From: DASPKA01 sp035628335
GTDB taxonomy: Bacteria > Patescibacteriota > Doudnabacteria > UBA920
Direction: 5' to 3'
Assembly: GCA_035628335.1 (NCBI GenBank)
Contig: DASPKA010000107.1
Location: 1-13,361, forward strand
DNA length: 13,361 nt
Position 1 is the stretch's first letter. Each line of letters starts with the position of its first letter. The notes beneath the pieces are model-generated. The model worked only from the letters and a program-made list of their open reading frames with translations. It searched no databases and had not been told where the DNA came from. Positions 6,517 to 11,620 of this stretch are shown piece by piece. The position numbers and the translations under genes were made by a program.

Positions 6517-7086
6517 ATGGAAAAGAAGACTACTACAACAAAAACTTCTAAAGCAAAGGCTACAGAAGCAAAGCAGCCGAAGGCAAAGGCGGTAAAGGCC
6601 AAAGCAGCACCGGCTCCCGAAACCGAAACCACGGTTATTTCTAAAGCAGAGCTCAAGACTGTTGACATTACCACTTTCCCAAAGCTTACCATCCCTCAAG
6701 GCACATACTTGTTTGCTGTAGGCAGAAGGAAGACTGCCGTTACCACAGTTCGTCTTTATGGCGGTAAGGGTGAAAGCACAGTGAATGGCATTCCGTTTAA
6801 GGACTACTTTAGCTTTTCGCAGTATAACGAAAAGGCTTCCAAGCCTTTGGCTCTAACTGGTACCCAGAGCGACATTTACTTTTCTGCTATCACACAAGGC
6901 GGCGGCAAGAACGCACAGGCGGAAGCGCTTCGTGGCGCTATCTCCAAAGCTCTCGCTGTAGCCAACCCAGAGTTCCGCCCAGTTATGAAGAAGAACGGCT
7001 TCCTCACCCGCGATGACCGCAAGAAGGAACGAAAAAAGCCAGGCCTCAAAAGAGCGCGCAGGCGTCCACAGTGGGCAAAGCGTTAA
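6517..7086 (+). CDS. rpsI: 30S ribosomal protein S9 (uS9) with Lys/Ala-rich N-terminal extension
   Basis: Head protein whose C-terminal tail reaches the P-site tRNA anticodon. The conserved core starts near residue 66 with YLFAVGRRKTAVTTVRLYGGKG and continues through ITQGGGKNAQAEALRGAISKAL. It ends in the full tail KKPGLKRARRRPQWAKR, with the terminal Lys-Arg intact. The first 60 or so residues are an added segment rich in Lys, Ala and Thr with repeated KAK words, probably disordered; normal S9 is about 130 residues and this is 189. It is the last gene before an intrinsic terminator that begins 19 nt after the stop, so it closes the operon. Confidence 0.97.
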   Translation: MEKKTTTTKTSKAKATEAKQPKAKAVKAKAAPAPETETTVISKAELKTVDITTFPKLTIPQGTYLFAVGRRKTAVTTVRLYGGKGESTVNGIPFKDYFSFSQYNEKASKPLALTGTQSDIYFSAITQGGGKNAQAEALRGAISKALAVANPEFRPVMKKNGFLTRDDRKKERKKPGLKRARRRPQWAKR

Positions 7087-7104
7087 GTGATTGCTTTTTC
7101 CACT

Positions 7105-7148
7105 AAAAAGCCATCCTTTGGAGGTATTCCTGGGATGGTTTTTGTTTT
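7105..7148 (+). terminator. Intrinsic terminator of the infA-rpsI operon
   Basis: AAAAAGCCATCC (7105-7116) pairs with GGATGGTTTTT (7133-7143), including one G-T wobble, over 11 bp. The loop contains a small inner stem, AGG-TATT-CCT (7122-7131). The right arm runs into a T-rich tail. The A-tract on the left makes it partly bidirectional. Confidence 0.87.
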
Positions 7149-7182
7149 AAAAGGCAAAATTTTTAAGGAGAAACTAAGTACT

Positions 7183-7434
7183 ATGTATGAAATTAACCTA
7201 TACGAAGAATTAACCATTCTAGATGCTAGCTTTAATCCTTCAAAGGAGTACAAGCTCGACCCCGGAACTTATAAACTCATATGTATCCCTAATCCTCGAG
7301 GATGGGGGGCTGAGTGGTTGATTGTGTACGGACTTGGGATCAAGGGGATGGCAATCAGTGCATGGCTTAACAACCCAAGTGTATCGTTCACTGGCATCAC
7401 GCCGCACTTCGACGAAGGTGGGGAAGAAATTTGA
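7183..7434 (+). CDS. Hypothetical small protein, 83 aa
   Basis: Not recognised. The reading frame is open further upstream to a GTG at 7087, but that stretch covers the terminator hairpin. The ATG at 7183 is preferred because AAGGAG (7165-7170) lies 12 nt upstream. The product (MYEINLYEELTILDASF at the start) has no signal peptide or clear membrane segment. It is rich in aromatic residues and alternating hydrophobic positions, with a Gly/Trp-rich centre (PRGWGAEWLIVYGLGIKG at about 44-61), which suggests a small beta-rich soluble fold. It ends in acidic HFDEGGEEI. It stands alone between two intrinsic terminators, and no clear promoter is seen, so expression may depend on read-through. A recently acquired or lineage-specific gene is possible; a non-expressed ORF cannot be excluded. 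Confidence 0.55.
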   Translation: MYEINLYEELTILDASFNPSKEYKLDPGTYKLICIPNPRGWGAEWLIVYGLGIKGMAISAWLNNPSVSFTGITPHFDEGGEEI

Positions 7435-7444
7435 TCATCCCTGA

Positions 7445-7490
7445 AAAAAACAGCTCATCCAGTGTATGGATGAGCTGTTTTTTATTTCTT
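7445..7490. terminator. Strong bidirectional terminator between the 83-aa ORF and rpmE
   Basis: A perfect 16-bp inverted repeat: AAAAAACAGCTCATCC (7445-7460), 7-nt loop AGTGTAT, and GGATGAGCTGTTTTTT (7468-7483). T-runs follow on both strands. It serves the plus-strand ORF upstream and the minus-strand rpmE, whose stop codon lies at its edge. Confidence 0.93.
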
Positions 7491-7742
7491 TGTTCTAGTT
7501 TTTCGTTCTTTTTTATCGGCCTTAATTGACTTGATTTGAGCTGAAGCTGCAGTGCGTTTCTTAAATTTATCTACAGTGCCCAAGGTGTCAACCAGTTTCT
7601 GCTTGCCGGTATAGAATGGATGGCAGTTGGAGCAAATTTCAGTAATAATAGCTTCCTGAGTAGATCCGGTAGCAAAGGTGTTCCCGCATGCACAGGTCAC
7701 TATGCTAGCTGAGAAGTATTGTGGATGTATTCCTGACTTCAT
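7482..7742 (-). CDS. rpmE: 50S ribosomal protein L31 (bL31), zinc-binding type
   Basis: Forms an intersubunit bridge between the 50S central protuberance and the 30S head. The 86 residues start MKSGIHPQY and carry the C+ zinc ligands Cys17, Cys19 (CACG), Cys37, Cys40 and His41 ([16 protein letters not shown]). The FYTGK signature is intact. A lysine-rich tail ([13 protein letters not shown]) extends the family length of about 70 by some 15 residues. It is the only ribosomal gene on the minus strand here, convergent with the 83-aa ORF and divergent from rpsB. Confidence 0.96.
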   Translation of the reverse strand: MKSGIHPQYFSASIVTCACGNTFATGSTQEAIITEICSNCHPFYTGKQKLVDTLGTVDKFKKRTAASAQIKSIKADKKERKTRTKK

Positions 7743-7821
7743 GACTTAAATGCCATGTGCACAAGTTAAACCATGTAAGGTTTAGCTCAAAATCATACTT
7801 AATATATGGGGAACATCATGG

Positions 7822-7850
7822 CTAATAATGTATACAACCTATATTATCAA
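7822..7850 (-). promoter_or_regulatory. Weak candidate promoter for rpmE
   Basis: On the minus strand TTGATA (7850-7845) is followed 17 bp later by TATTAG (7827-7822). The -35 is fair and the -10 poor. It would give a leader of about 70 nt. This is the best pair seen in the rpmE/rpsB divergent gap, but it is not convincing. Confidence 0.25.
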
Positions 7851-7853
7851 AAC

Positions 7854-7882
7854 TTGCCTAAAATGTCAATCTTTGGTAGAAT
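7854..7882 (+). promoter_or_regulatory. Promoter of the rpsB-tsf operon
   Basis: TTGCCT (7854-7859), a 17-bp spacer, and TAGAAT (7877-7882), with TGG just before the -10 (extended -10). The expected start is near 7889, leaving a leader of about 112 nt before rpsB. Confidence 0.75.
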
Positions 7883-7888
7883 TAGTGG

Positions 7889-8000
7889 GCATTTATTAAG
7901 CATACTCCGAATTTTACCTCCTTAAATACCTTTGTTATTTAGGGCCTCAGAGTAAGTGTCTGGGCTCGTTTGGGCTTAGAAGTAAGGTAAATACGAAATA
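7889..8000 (+). promoter_or_regulatory. rpsB 5' leader with stem-loops
   Basis: This is the predicted untranslated leader. It contains TAAATA (7923-7928) pairing with TATTTA around a 7-nt loop, then a G-rich part in which CTCAG (7946-7950) can pair with CTGGG (7960-7964), and a repeated TGGGCT word. In several bacteria the rpsB leader is the site of S2 autoregulation. This leader could play that role, but no known motif is recognised. Confidence 0.4.
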
Positions 8001-8720
8001 ATGAGAGATATATCTCTTTTGGATTTGCTCAAGTCCGGCGCCCATTTTGGGCATGACAAGAGCCGCTGGAACCCTAAGATGAAGGGTTACATCTTTACAA
8101 CTCGGGGCAACATTCACATTCTTGACCTGGAAAAGACTCGTAACCAGCTGCTGAAGGCAGCTAGTCACTTAACAGACGCAATACGCAAAGGTCACCAAGT
8201 AATGTTCGTTGGAACCAAGAAGCAGCTACGCGAGAGCGTCAAAGAAGCAGCAGAAGCTGTCAACATTCCCTATGTAAACCTCCGCTGGCTTGGCGGTACA
8301 TTCACCAACTTTAAGACTATTCAAAAAACAATACGCAAATGGGAAAAACTCCAGCTTACCAGAGCTTCACAAGACTTCGCTGCCCACTACACCAAAAAAG
8401 AGCGTCTCATGATAGAGCGTGAAATAGAGAAAATGGAACGCTTGTTTTCAGGAATAAAGGACATGCGCCGCTTGCCTGAGATAATGTTTGTAACTGATAT
8501 CAACCATGATGCTTTGGCCGTCAAAGAAGCTAAAAAGATGGGCGTTAAGGTTATAGGCCTCATTGACACCAACTCAAACCCAGGACATGTTGATGTCGCA
8601 ATCCCATGCAACGACGATTCAGCAAAGGCAGTAAAGCTTGTTTTAGAAGTCCTCTCTGAGGCTATTGCAGAAGGAAAGAAAGCGCATGCAGCAGCTACTG
8701 CACAGCAAGCACAGAAATAA
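8001..8720 (+). CDS. rpsB: 30S ribosomal protein S2 (uS2)
   Basis: Late-assembling protein at the 30S head-body junction; its operon partner is EF-Ts. The 239 residues match the family: LLKSGAHFGHDKSRWNPKMKGYIF (about 9-32), the VGTKKQ loop, YVNLRWLGGTFTNFKTI (about 90-106) and the late GLIDTNSNPGHVDVAIPCNDDSAKAVKL (about 191-218). A helical, Ala/Gln-rich tail ends the protein. The start ATG at 8001 has only a weak, distant AAGGT upstream. It is transcribed from the promoter at 7854 and separated from tsf by a family A repeat. Confidence 0.98.
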   Translation: MRDISLLDLLKSGAHFGHDKSRWNPKMKGYIFTTRGNIHILDLEKTRNQLLKAASHLTDAIRKGHQVMFVGTKKQLRESVKEAAEAVNIPYVNLRWLGGTFTNFKTIQKTIRKWEKLQLTRASQDFAAHYTKKERLMIEREIEKMERLFSGIKDMRRLPEIMFVTDINHDALAVKEAKKMGVKVIGLIDTNSNPGHVDVAIPCNDDSAKAVKLVLEVLSEAIAEGKKAHAAATAQQAQK

Positions 8721-8730
8721 AATACTAATA

Positions 8731-8814
8731 GTCATAAGTCGTAAGTGGTAAGTAGTAAACAAGCACATATAACTTGTTTTAGACTTACGACTTACGACTG
8801 TCGACTTACGACTA
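8731..8814. repeat. Inverted heptamer element, family A copy 3 (rpsB/tsf gap)
   Basis: Left arm units: GTCATAA, GTCGTAA, GTGGTAA, GTAGTAA. The tip is AAACAAG/CTTGTTT around a 9-nt loop. Right arm units: ACGACTT, ACGACTG, TCGACTT, ACGACTA. The core AACTTGTTTTAGACTTACGA is identical to the two copies 6 kb upstream. It ends 5 nt before the tsf ATG. Reading tsf from an upstream GTG would turn this repeat into a false 25-residue extension. Confidence 0.87.
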
Positions 8815-8819
8815 ACTAT

Positions 8820-9401
8820 ATGTCAGCAGAACTTATAAAAGAAATACGAGAACTAACTGGCGCTGGTATGATGGACGTAAAGGAAGCGCTTGGAGAGTCA
8901 GGTGGTGACAAAGACAAAGCAATTGAGTACTTACGGAAGAAAGGCGCTACCAAGCTTGCTAAGAAAGCTGACCGTGTTGCAAGGGAAGGTATCGTTGAAG
9001 CATACATTCATGCTGGCGGTCGGATTGGCGTGCTAGTGGAGCTAAACTGCGAGACCGACTTTGTTGCTCGCACAGACGACTTCAAGAACCTGGCTAAGGA
9101 GCTCGCACTTCACATTGCAGCTGCAAACCCGCTCTATGTCAGCGAGGATCAGGTACCGAACGAAGTTATTGAGAAAGAGAAAGAGATCGCTCGTGAACAG
9201 CTTCAGGGCAAGCCAGAAAACGTTATTGAACAAATTCTAACTGGTAAGGTGGCAAAGTACTTTGAAGAGACTGTCTTACTCCAACAGCCTTTCGTGAAAA
9301 ACCCCGACGTTAAAGTTAAAGACCACGTAGCCATATCTGTCGCCAAAATGGGTGAGAATGTGGTGATAAAGAGATTCGCTCGTTTTGTGCTAGGCAACTG
9401 A
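8820..9401 (+). CDS. tsf: Elongation factor Ts, short form
   Basis: Guanine-nucleotide exchange factor that recycles EF-Tu-GDP. The product from ATG 8820 is 193 residues, close to the short (about 200-residue) type with a single core subdomain and well below the 283 of E. coli. The N-terminal UBA-like domain (about 1-42, with TGAGMMDVKEAL) is followed by KADRVAREGIVEAYIH. The key NCETDFVAR motif (about 76-84) holds the Asp-Phe pair that disrupts the EF-Tu magnesium site. The C-terminal part ends at FARFVLGN. An upstream GTG at 8745 is in frame but lies in the repeat and is rejected. The TPR gene follows 17 nt later. Confidence 0.96.
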   Translation: MSAELIKEIRELTGAGMMDVKEALGESGGDKDKAIEYLRKKGATKLAKKADRVAREGIVEAYIHAGGRIGVLVELNCETDFVARTDDFKNLAKELALHIAAANPLYVSEDQVPNEVIEKEKEIAREQLQGKPENVIEQILTGKVAKYFEETVLLQQPFVKNPDVKVKDHVAISVAKMGENVVIKRFARFVLGN

Positions 9402-9418
9402 GCAAATACAACTTTTTA

Positions 9419-10201
9419 ATGTCTCCATTTGTAGTTCCATCACTCATAACAACAATTAGCGCAATAGTTTTACTTGCAATACTGTTGAAGGCTTTTGCGT
9501 ACCCTGAAAACCTAACAGAAGACGGGGAAGGATATACTTTTCACGAGAAGGGAATACCATACATAAAGAAGATCGCCTTTGCTTCCAAACTAAGTTACTA
9601 CTTTAGGCGTTTCATAAACTTTGTATTGGAGGCAAAGGGCATTCGACCTAGTTTCTTAACCGGCTACAGGATTCGAAAACTGACCCGTAACATGTCTGAG
9701 CTTCCTGAAAAGAAGGTTAAAGTCTTTATAGGCAAGCTTAAGAAGTCAGACGGCAAATCGTTTGAAAAGGACATTTTGGAGCAAATAAAACAAAATCCTA
9801 TGGACCTTAGTTTGCATAGCAAGCTTGCAAACTTTTATCTCGAAAAAAAACGTTACTCGGAAGCGCGTGACTTGTATATATATTTAGCGATGCATGAACC
9901 AGGGCGGTCAGGTCACTTTTCACGACTAGGTAGCATTTACTACCGCCTCGCGCAGTTTGAAGACGCAGCAAAGAATTATGAAATCTCCATAAGCCTCAAC
10001 TCAACCAAGCCTAGCAAGTTCTACAATCTAGGACTATGCTATAACGAGCTTGGCAGGTTTAAAGACGCGATCAATTGTTTTGAAAACGCGCTCAAGATGG
10101 AACCCGAAAACGAAGAGTACAAAGAAGCGATTAAATCTGCCTACAAAAAAATGAACGACAAAACCACCCACATTATCACCGGCGCTGAACCTGTGTTGTA
10201 A
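9419..10201 (+). CDS. Membrane-anchored TPR-repeat protein, 260 aa
   Basis: One N-terminal membrane segment (about residues 5-27) is followed by a basic region and then at least three tetratricopeptide repeats at about 128-161, 163-196 and 197-231. Visible TPR marks include LANFYLEKKRYSEA, LGSIYYRLAQFEDAAKNYEIS and YNLGLCYNELGRFKDAINCFENALKMEPEN. TPR domains act as protein-docking scaffolds, so this is likely an adaptor at the membrane, but the partner cannot be read from sequence. It lies 17 nt after tsf on the same strand, with no promoter between, so it is probably co-transcribed with rpsB-tsf. The start ATG at 9419 has a T-run and no Shine-Dalgarno. Confidence 0.88.
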   Translation: MSPFVVPSLITTISAIVLLAILLKAFAYPENLTEDGEGYTFHEKGIPYIKKIAFASKLSYYFRRFINFVLEAKGIRPSFLTGYRIRKLTRNMSELPEKKVKVFIGKLKKSDGKSFEKDILEQIKQNPMDLSLHSKLANFYLEKKRYSEARDLYIYLAMHEPGRSGHFSRLGSIYYRLAQFEDAAKNYEISISLNSTKPSKFYNLGLCYNELGRFKDAINCFENALKMEPENEEYKEAIKSAYKKMNDKTTHIITGAEPVL

Positions 10202-10208
10202 GAGACTC

Positions 10209-10237
10209 TTGTCAAAATACTCATTTTTTGTCATACT
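10209..10237 (+). promoter_or_regulatory. Promoter of the tRNA-rpmG cluster
   Basis: TTGTCA (10209-10214), 17-bp spacer, CATACT (10232-10237), with TGT before the -10 (extended -10). The expected start near 10244 is about 20 nt before the first tRNA. It begins only 7 nt after the stop of the TPR gene. Confidence 0.6.
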
Positions 10238-10263
10238 TTCATAGTAAATAAATTGAAAACCAC

Positions 10264-10339
10264 GCCGTTGTAGCTCAGTTGGTAGAGCAACTCCATGGTA
10301 AGGAGTAGGTCATCGGTTCAATTCCGATCAACGGCTCCA
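10264..10339 (+). tRNA. tRNA-Thr (anticodon GGT)
   Basis: All four arms fold. The acceptor stem is GCCGTTG/CAACGGC, the D stem GCTC/GAGC, the anticodon stem ACTCC/GGAGT around ATGGTAA, and the T stem ATCGG/CCGAT. Discriminator U and CCA are encoded. It reads ACC and ACU. It is the first of a three-tRNA run. Confidence 0.96.
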
Positions 10340-10346
10340 GAAAAGC

Positions 10347-10433
10347 GGGTAGGTAGCGAAGCGGTCAAACGCAGGTGACTGTAAATCACCCGGCTCTATG
10401 CCTTCAGAGGTTCGAATCCTCTCCTGCCCACCA
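10347..10433 (+). tRNA. tRNA-Tyr (anticodon GTA)
   Basis: A class II tRNA with a long variable arm. The acceptor stem is GGGTAGG/CCTGCCC with one G-U pair, the anticodon stem GGTGA/TCACC around CTGTAAA, and the T stem AGAGG/CCTCT. Discriminator A and CCA are encoded. It lies 7 nt after tRNA-Thr, so they share a transcript. Confidence 0.96.
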
Positions 10434-10437
10434 CAGT

Positions 10438-10513
10438 GCCGGCTTAGCTCATCCGGTAGAGCAACGGTTTTGTAAACCGTAGGTGGCCGGTTCGAGTCCG
10501 GCAGCCGGCTCCA
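10438..10513 (+). tRNA. tRNA-Thr (anticodon TGT)
   Basis: The acceptor stem is GCCGGCT/AGCCGGC, the anticodon stem ACGGT/ACCGT around TTTGTAA, and the T stem GCCGG/CCGGC. CCA is encoded. It reads ACA (and ACG by wobble), complementing the GGT isoacceptor. It follows tRNA-Tyr by only 4 nt. Confidence 0.96.
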
Positions 10514-10547
10514 GATATTTTAACGATACATTAATTAATACAATCCT

Positions 10548-10721
10548 ATGTCACAAGAAAGACTGATAATCCTGAAATCCGTCGGCGATAGCACCGGCAA
10601 GGGCAAGGGACATATCATATACTCTAAGAAGAGTCGTGGACTCAAAACCAAACGCAAGATTGAGGTAAAGAAATTTAACCCGATCGCTCGCAAGGTTACG
10701 GTCTACAAAGAAAGCAAATAA
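10548..10721 (+). CDS. rpmG: 50S ribosomal protein L33 (bL33), cysteine-free (C-) type
   Basis: Large-subunit protein near the E site. The 57 residues follow the E. coli type of L33, especially GHIIYSKKSRGLKTKRKIEVKKF and the end NPIARKVTVYKESK (E. coli ends in a very similar VIYKEAK). No cysteine is present, so it cannot bind zinc. The gene is too short for most ORF finders. It comes 34 nt after tRNA-Thr(TGT) and is followed, across a 79-nt gap holding a repeat, by a second L33 gene of the zinc type. In bacteria with both types, the cysteine-free form often replaces the zinc form under zinc shortage. Confidence 0.93.
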   Translation: MSQERLIILKSVGDSTGKGKGHIIYSKKSRGLKTKRKIEVKKFNPIARKVTVYKESK

Positions 10722-10795
10722 AAGCCTTTAGCCATTAGTCTTTAGCCATTAGCACTATCTGATGGCCAACGGATAATGGCCAACCGCTAATGGCT
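10722..10795. repeat. Inverted heptamer element, family C (between the two rpmG genes)
   Basis: Left arm units: TTTAGCC, ATTAGTC, TTTAGCC, ATTAGCA (10727-10754). Right arm units: GATGGCC, AACGGAT, AATGGCC, AACCGCT, AATGGCT (10761-10795). The arms are imperfectly complementary (for example GCCATTAGC against GCTAATGGC). The sequence is unrelated to families A and B, but the 7-nt step and inverted layout are the same. It fills the gap and ends 5 nt before the next ATG. Confidence 0.82.
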
Positions 10796-10800
10796 GATAT

Positions 10801-10953
10801 ATGCCAAACACATCCAGGGCTAGTCTTGAATGCGAGATCTGCCACAACTTAAATTACCGCATAAATCGAAGTGCAAACGCCCAAAAACGCCTGGCAATCC
10901 AAAAATACTGCAACCACTGCAAAAAGAAAACCTTGCATAAAGAGACAAAGTGA
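10801..10953 (+). CDS. rpmG: 50S ribosomal protein L33 (bL33), zinc-ribbon (C+) type
   Basis: The 50 residues carry two CxxC pairs, Cys11/Cys14 (LECEICHNLNY) and Cys37/Cys40 (YCNHCKKKTLHKETK), typical of zinc-binding L33; the closing HKETK is the family end. This copy holds the canonical place of rpmG, immediately before tRNA-Trp: its TGA stop touches the first base of the tRNA. The second L33 gene lies just upstream and differs in type. There is no Shine-Dalgarno; the ATG follows the family C repeat and an AT-rich pentamer. Confidence 0.94.
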   Translation: MPNTSRASLECEICHNLNYRINRSANAQKRLAIQKYCNHCKKKTLHKETK

Positions 10954-11027
10954 GGGGGTTTCGTATATCGGTATTACACTGGTCTCCAAAACCAGTTAGA
11001 CAGGTTCGACTCCTGTAGCCCCCGCCA
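10954..11027 (+). tRNA. tRNA-Trp (anticodon CCA)
   Basis: The acceptor stem is GGGGGTT/AGCCCCC with one G-U pair, the anticodon stem CTGGT/ACCAG around CTCCAAA, and the T stem ACAGG/CCTGT. Discriminator G and CCA are encoded. It begins at the base after the rpmG stop codon, so transcript processing must cut exactly at the end of the coding region. The order rpmG-tRNA-Trp is widespread in bacteria, usually followed by secE-nusG, which are absent here. Confidence 0.96.
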
Positions 11028-11060
11028 CGCTAAGCGTGGCGAAGGACCCCCTGATGGGTC
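11025..11060 (+). other. Two small hairpins between tRNA-Trp and the FKBP gene
   Basis: CCACGC-TAA-GCGTGG (11025-11039) begins with the encoded CCA end of the tRNA, and GACCC/GGGTC (11045-11060) follows. Neither is followed by a T-run, so these are more likely processing or stability structures than terminators. Confidence 0.4.
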
Positions 11061-11080
11061 TGCCACAAATTCTATATCCT

Positions 11081-11569
11081 ATGAAAACATCTTCAACGGC
11101 ACAAATTGTTATTTTGGTTGTACTTGCGGCTGTTATAGTTGCTGGTACTATTGTAATTATTAAACAACTCAGTAGTTTTTCAGTGATTTCACTGAACGAG
11201 GCTGACAGAGCAAATTTAAACAAGATGGACAATGCAAACGCAGAAATAAAAGAACTCAAGTCTGAAATCCTTAAAGAAGGTTCAGGTCCAGAAGCAAAAG
11301 ATGGGGACAAGCTTTCTATGCACTATACTGGTACCCTGCTCAATGGAACAAAGTTTGACTCCAGCGTAGACCGCGGTACGCCATTTGAGTTCATCCTCGG
11401 TAAGGGCGAAGTAATTAAAGGTTGGGACCAGGGCATCAAAGGCATGAAATCAGGGGAAAAGCGCAAACTCACCATCCCAGCAAACCTCGGCTACGGCCCC
11501 AGCGGCATTGGCTCCATTCCTCCAAACTCAGCACTCATATTTGAAGTAGAACTCTTAAAAATAAACTAA
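11081..11569 (+). CDS. Membrane-anchored FKBP-type peptidyl-prolyl cis-trans isomerase
   Basis: Catalyses prolyl bond isomerisation during protein folding. From ATG 11081 the protein has 162 residues: one hydrophobic anchor at about 8-28, a polar, helical linker (about 38-66) and a single FKBP domain at about 68-162. The domain is typical: [51 protein letters not shown] and [15 protein letters not shown]. Pocket residues Tyr82, Phe92, Asp93, Phe104, Val111, Ile112, Trp115, Tyr138 and Phe154 are present, so it should be active. The anchor suggests a catalytic domain outside the cell membrane. In-frame GTG (11036) and ATG (11054) starts fall inside hairpins next to the tRNA and are less likely. 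Confidence 0.95.
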   Translation: MKTSSTAQIVILVVLAAVIVAGTIVIIKQLSSFSVISLNEADRANLNKMDNANAEIKELKSEILKEGSGPEAKDGDKLSMHYTGTLLNGTKFDSSVDRGTPFEFILGKGEVIKGWDQGIKGMKSGEKRKLTIPANLGYGPSGIGSIPPNSALIFEVELLKIN

Positions 11570-11578
11570 TCCTAAATC

Positions 11579-11620
11579 AAAAACCACCACACAGTCACAC
11601 ACTGTGTAGTGGTTTTTATT
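11579..11620. terminator. Bidirectional terminator between the FKBP and sigma-factor genes
   Basis: AAAAACCACCACACAG (11579-11594), 7-nt loop, CTGTGTAGTGGTTTTT (11602-11617): a 16-bp stem with one mismatch, with T-runs on both strands. It ends the plus-strand FKBP transcript and the minus-strand sigma-factor transcript. Confidence 0.92.

Noticed and set aside
7087..7182. Longer 115-aa version of the orphan ORF from GTG 7087
   Set aside because: The extra 32 codons span the rpsI terminator; the ATG at 7183 has its own ribosome-binding site.
2722..8814. Insertion sequence or transposon for family A repeats
   Set aside because: No transposase in the window and no clear target-site duplications at the element ends; a non-autonomous element remains possible.
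8745..8819. In-frame GTG start giving EF-Ts 25 extra residues
   Set aside because: The extension is encoded by the family A repeat and does not resemble EF-Ts; the family begins at MSAELIKEIREL from ATG 8820.
10201..10230. Terminator after the TPR gene
   Set aside because: The AAGAGACTCTT palindrome leaves almost no loop and the T-run is separated from it; the stretch fits a promoter better.
11036..11080. Upstream starts (GTG 11036, ATG 11054) for the FKBP gene
   Set aside because: They lie in hairpins next to the tRNA-Trp 3' end and add a non-hydrophobic segment before an otherwise normal N-terminal anchor.
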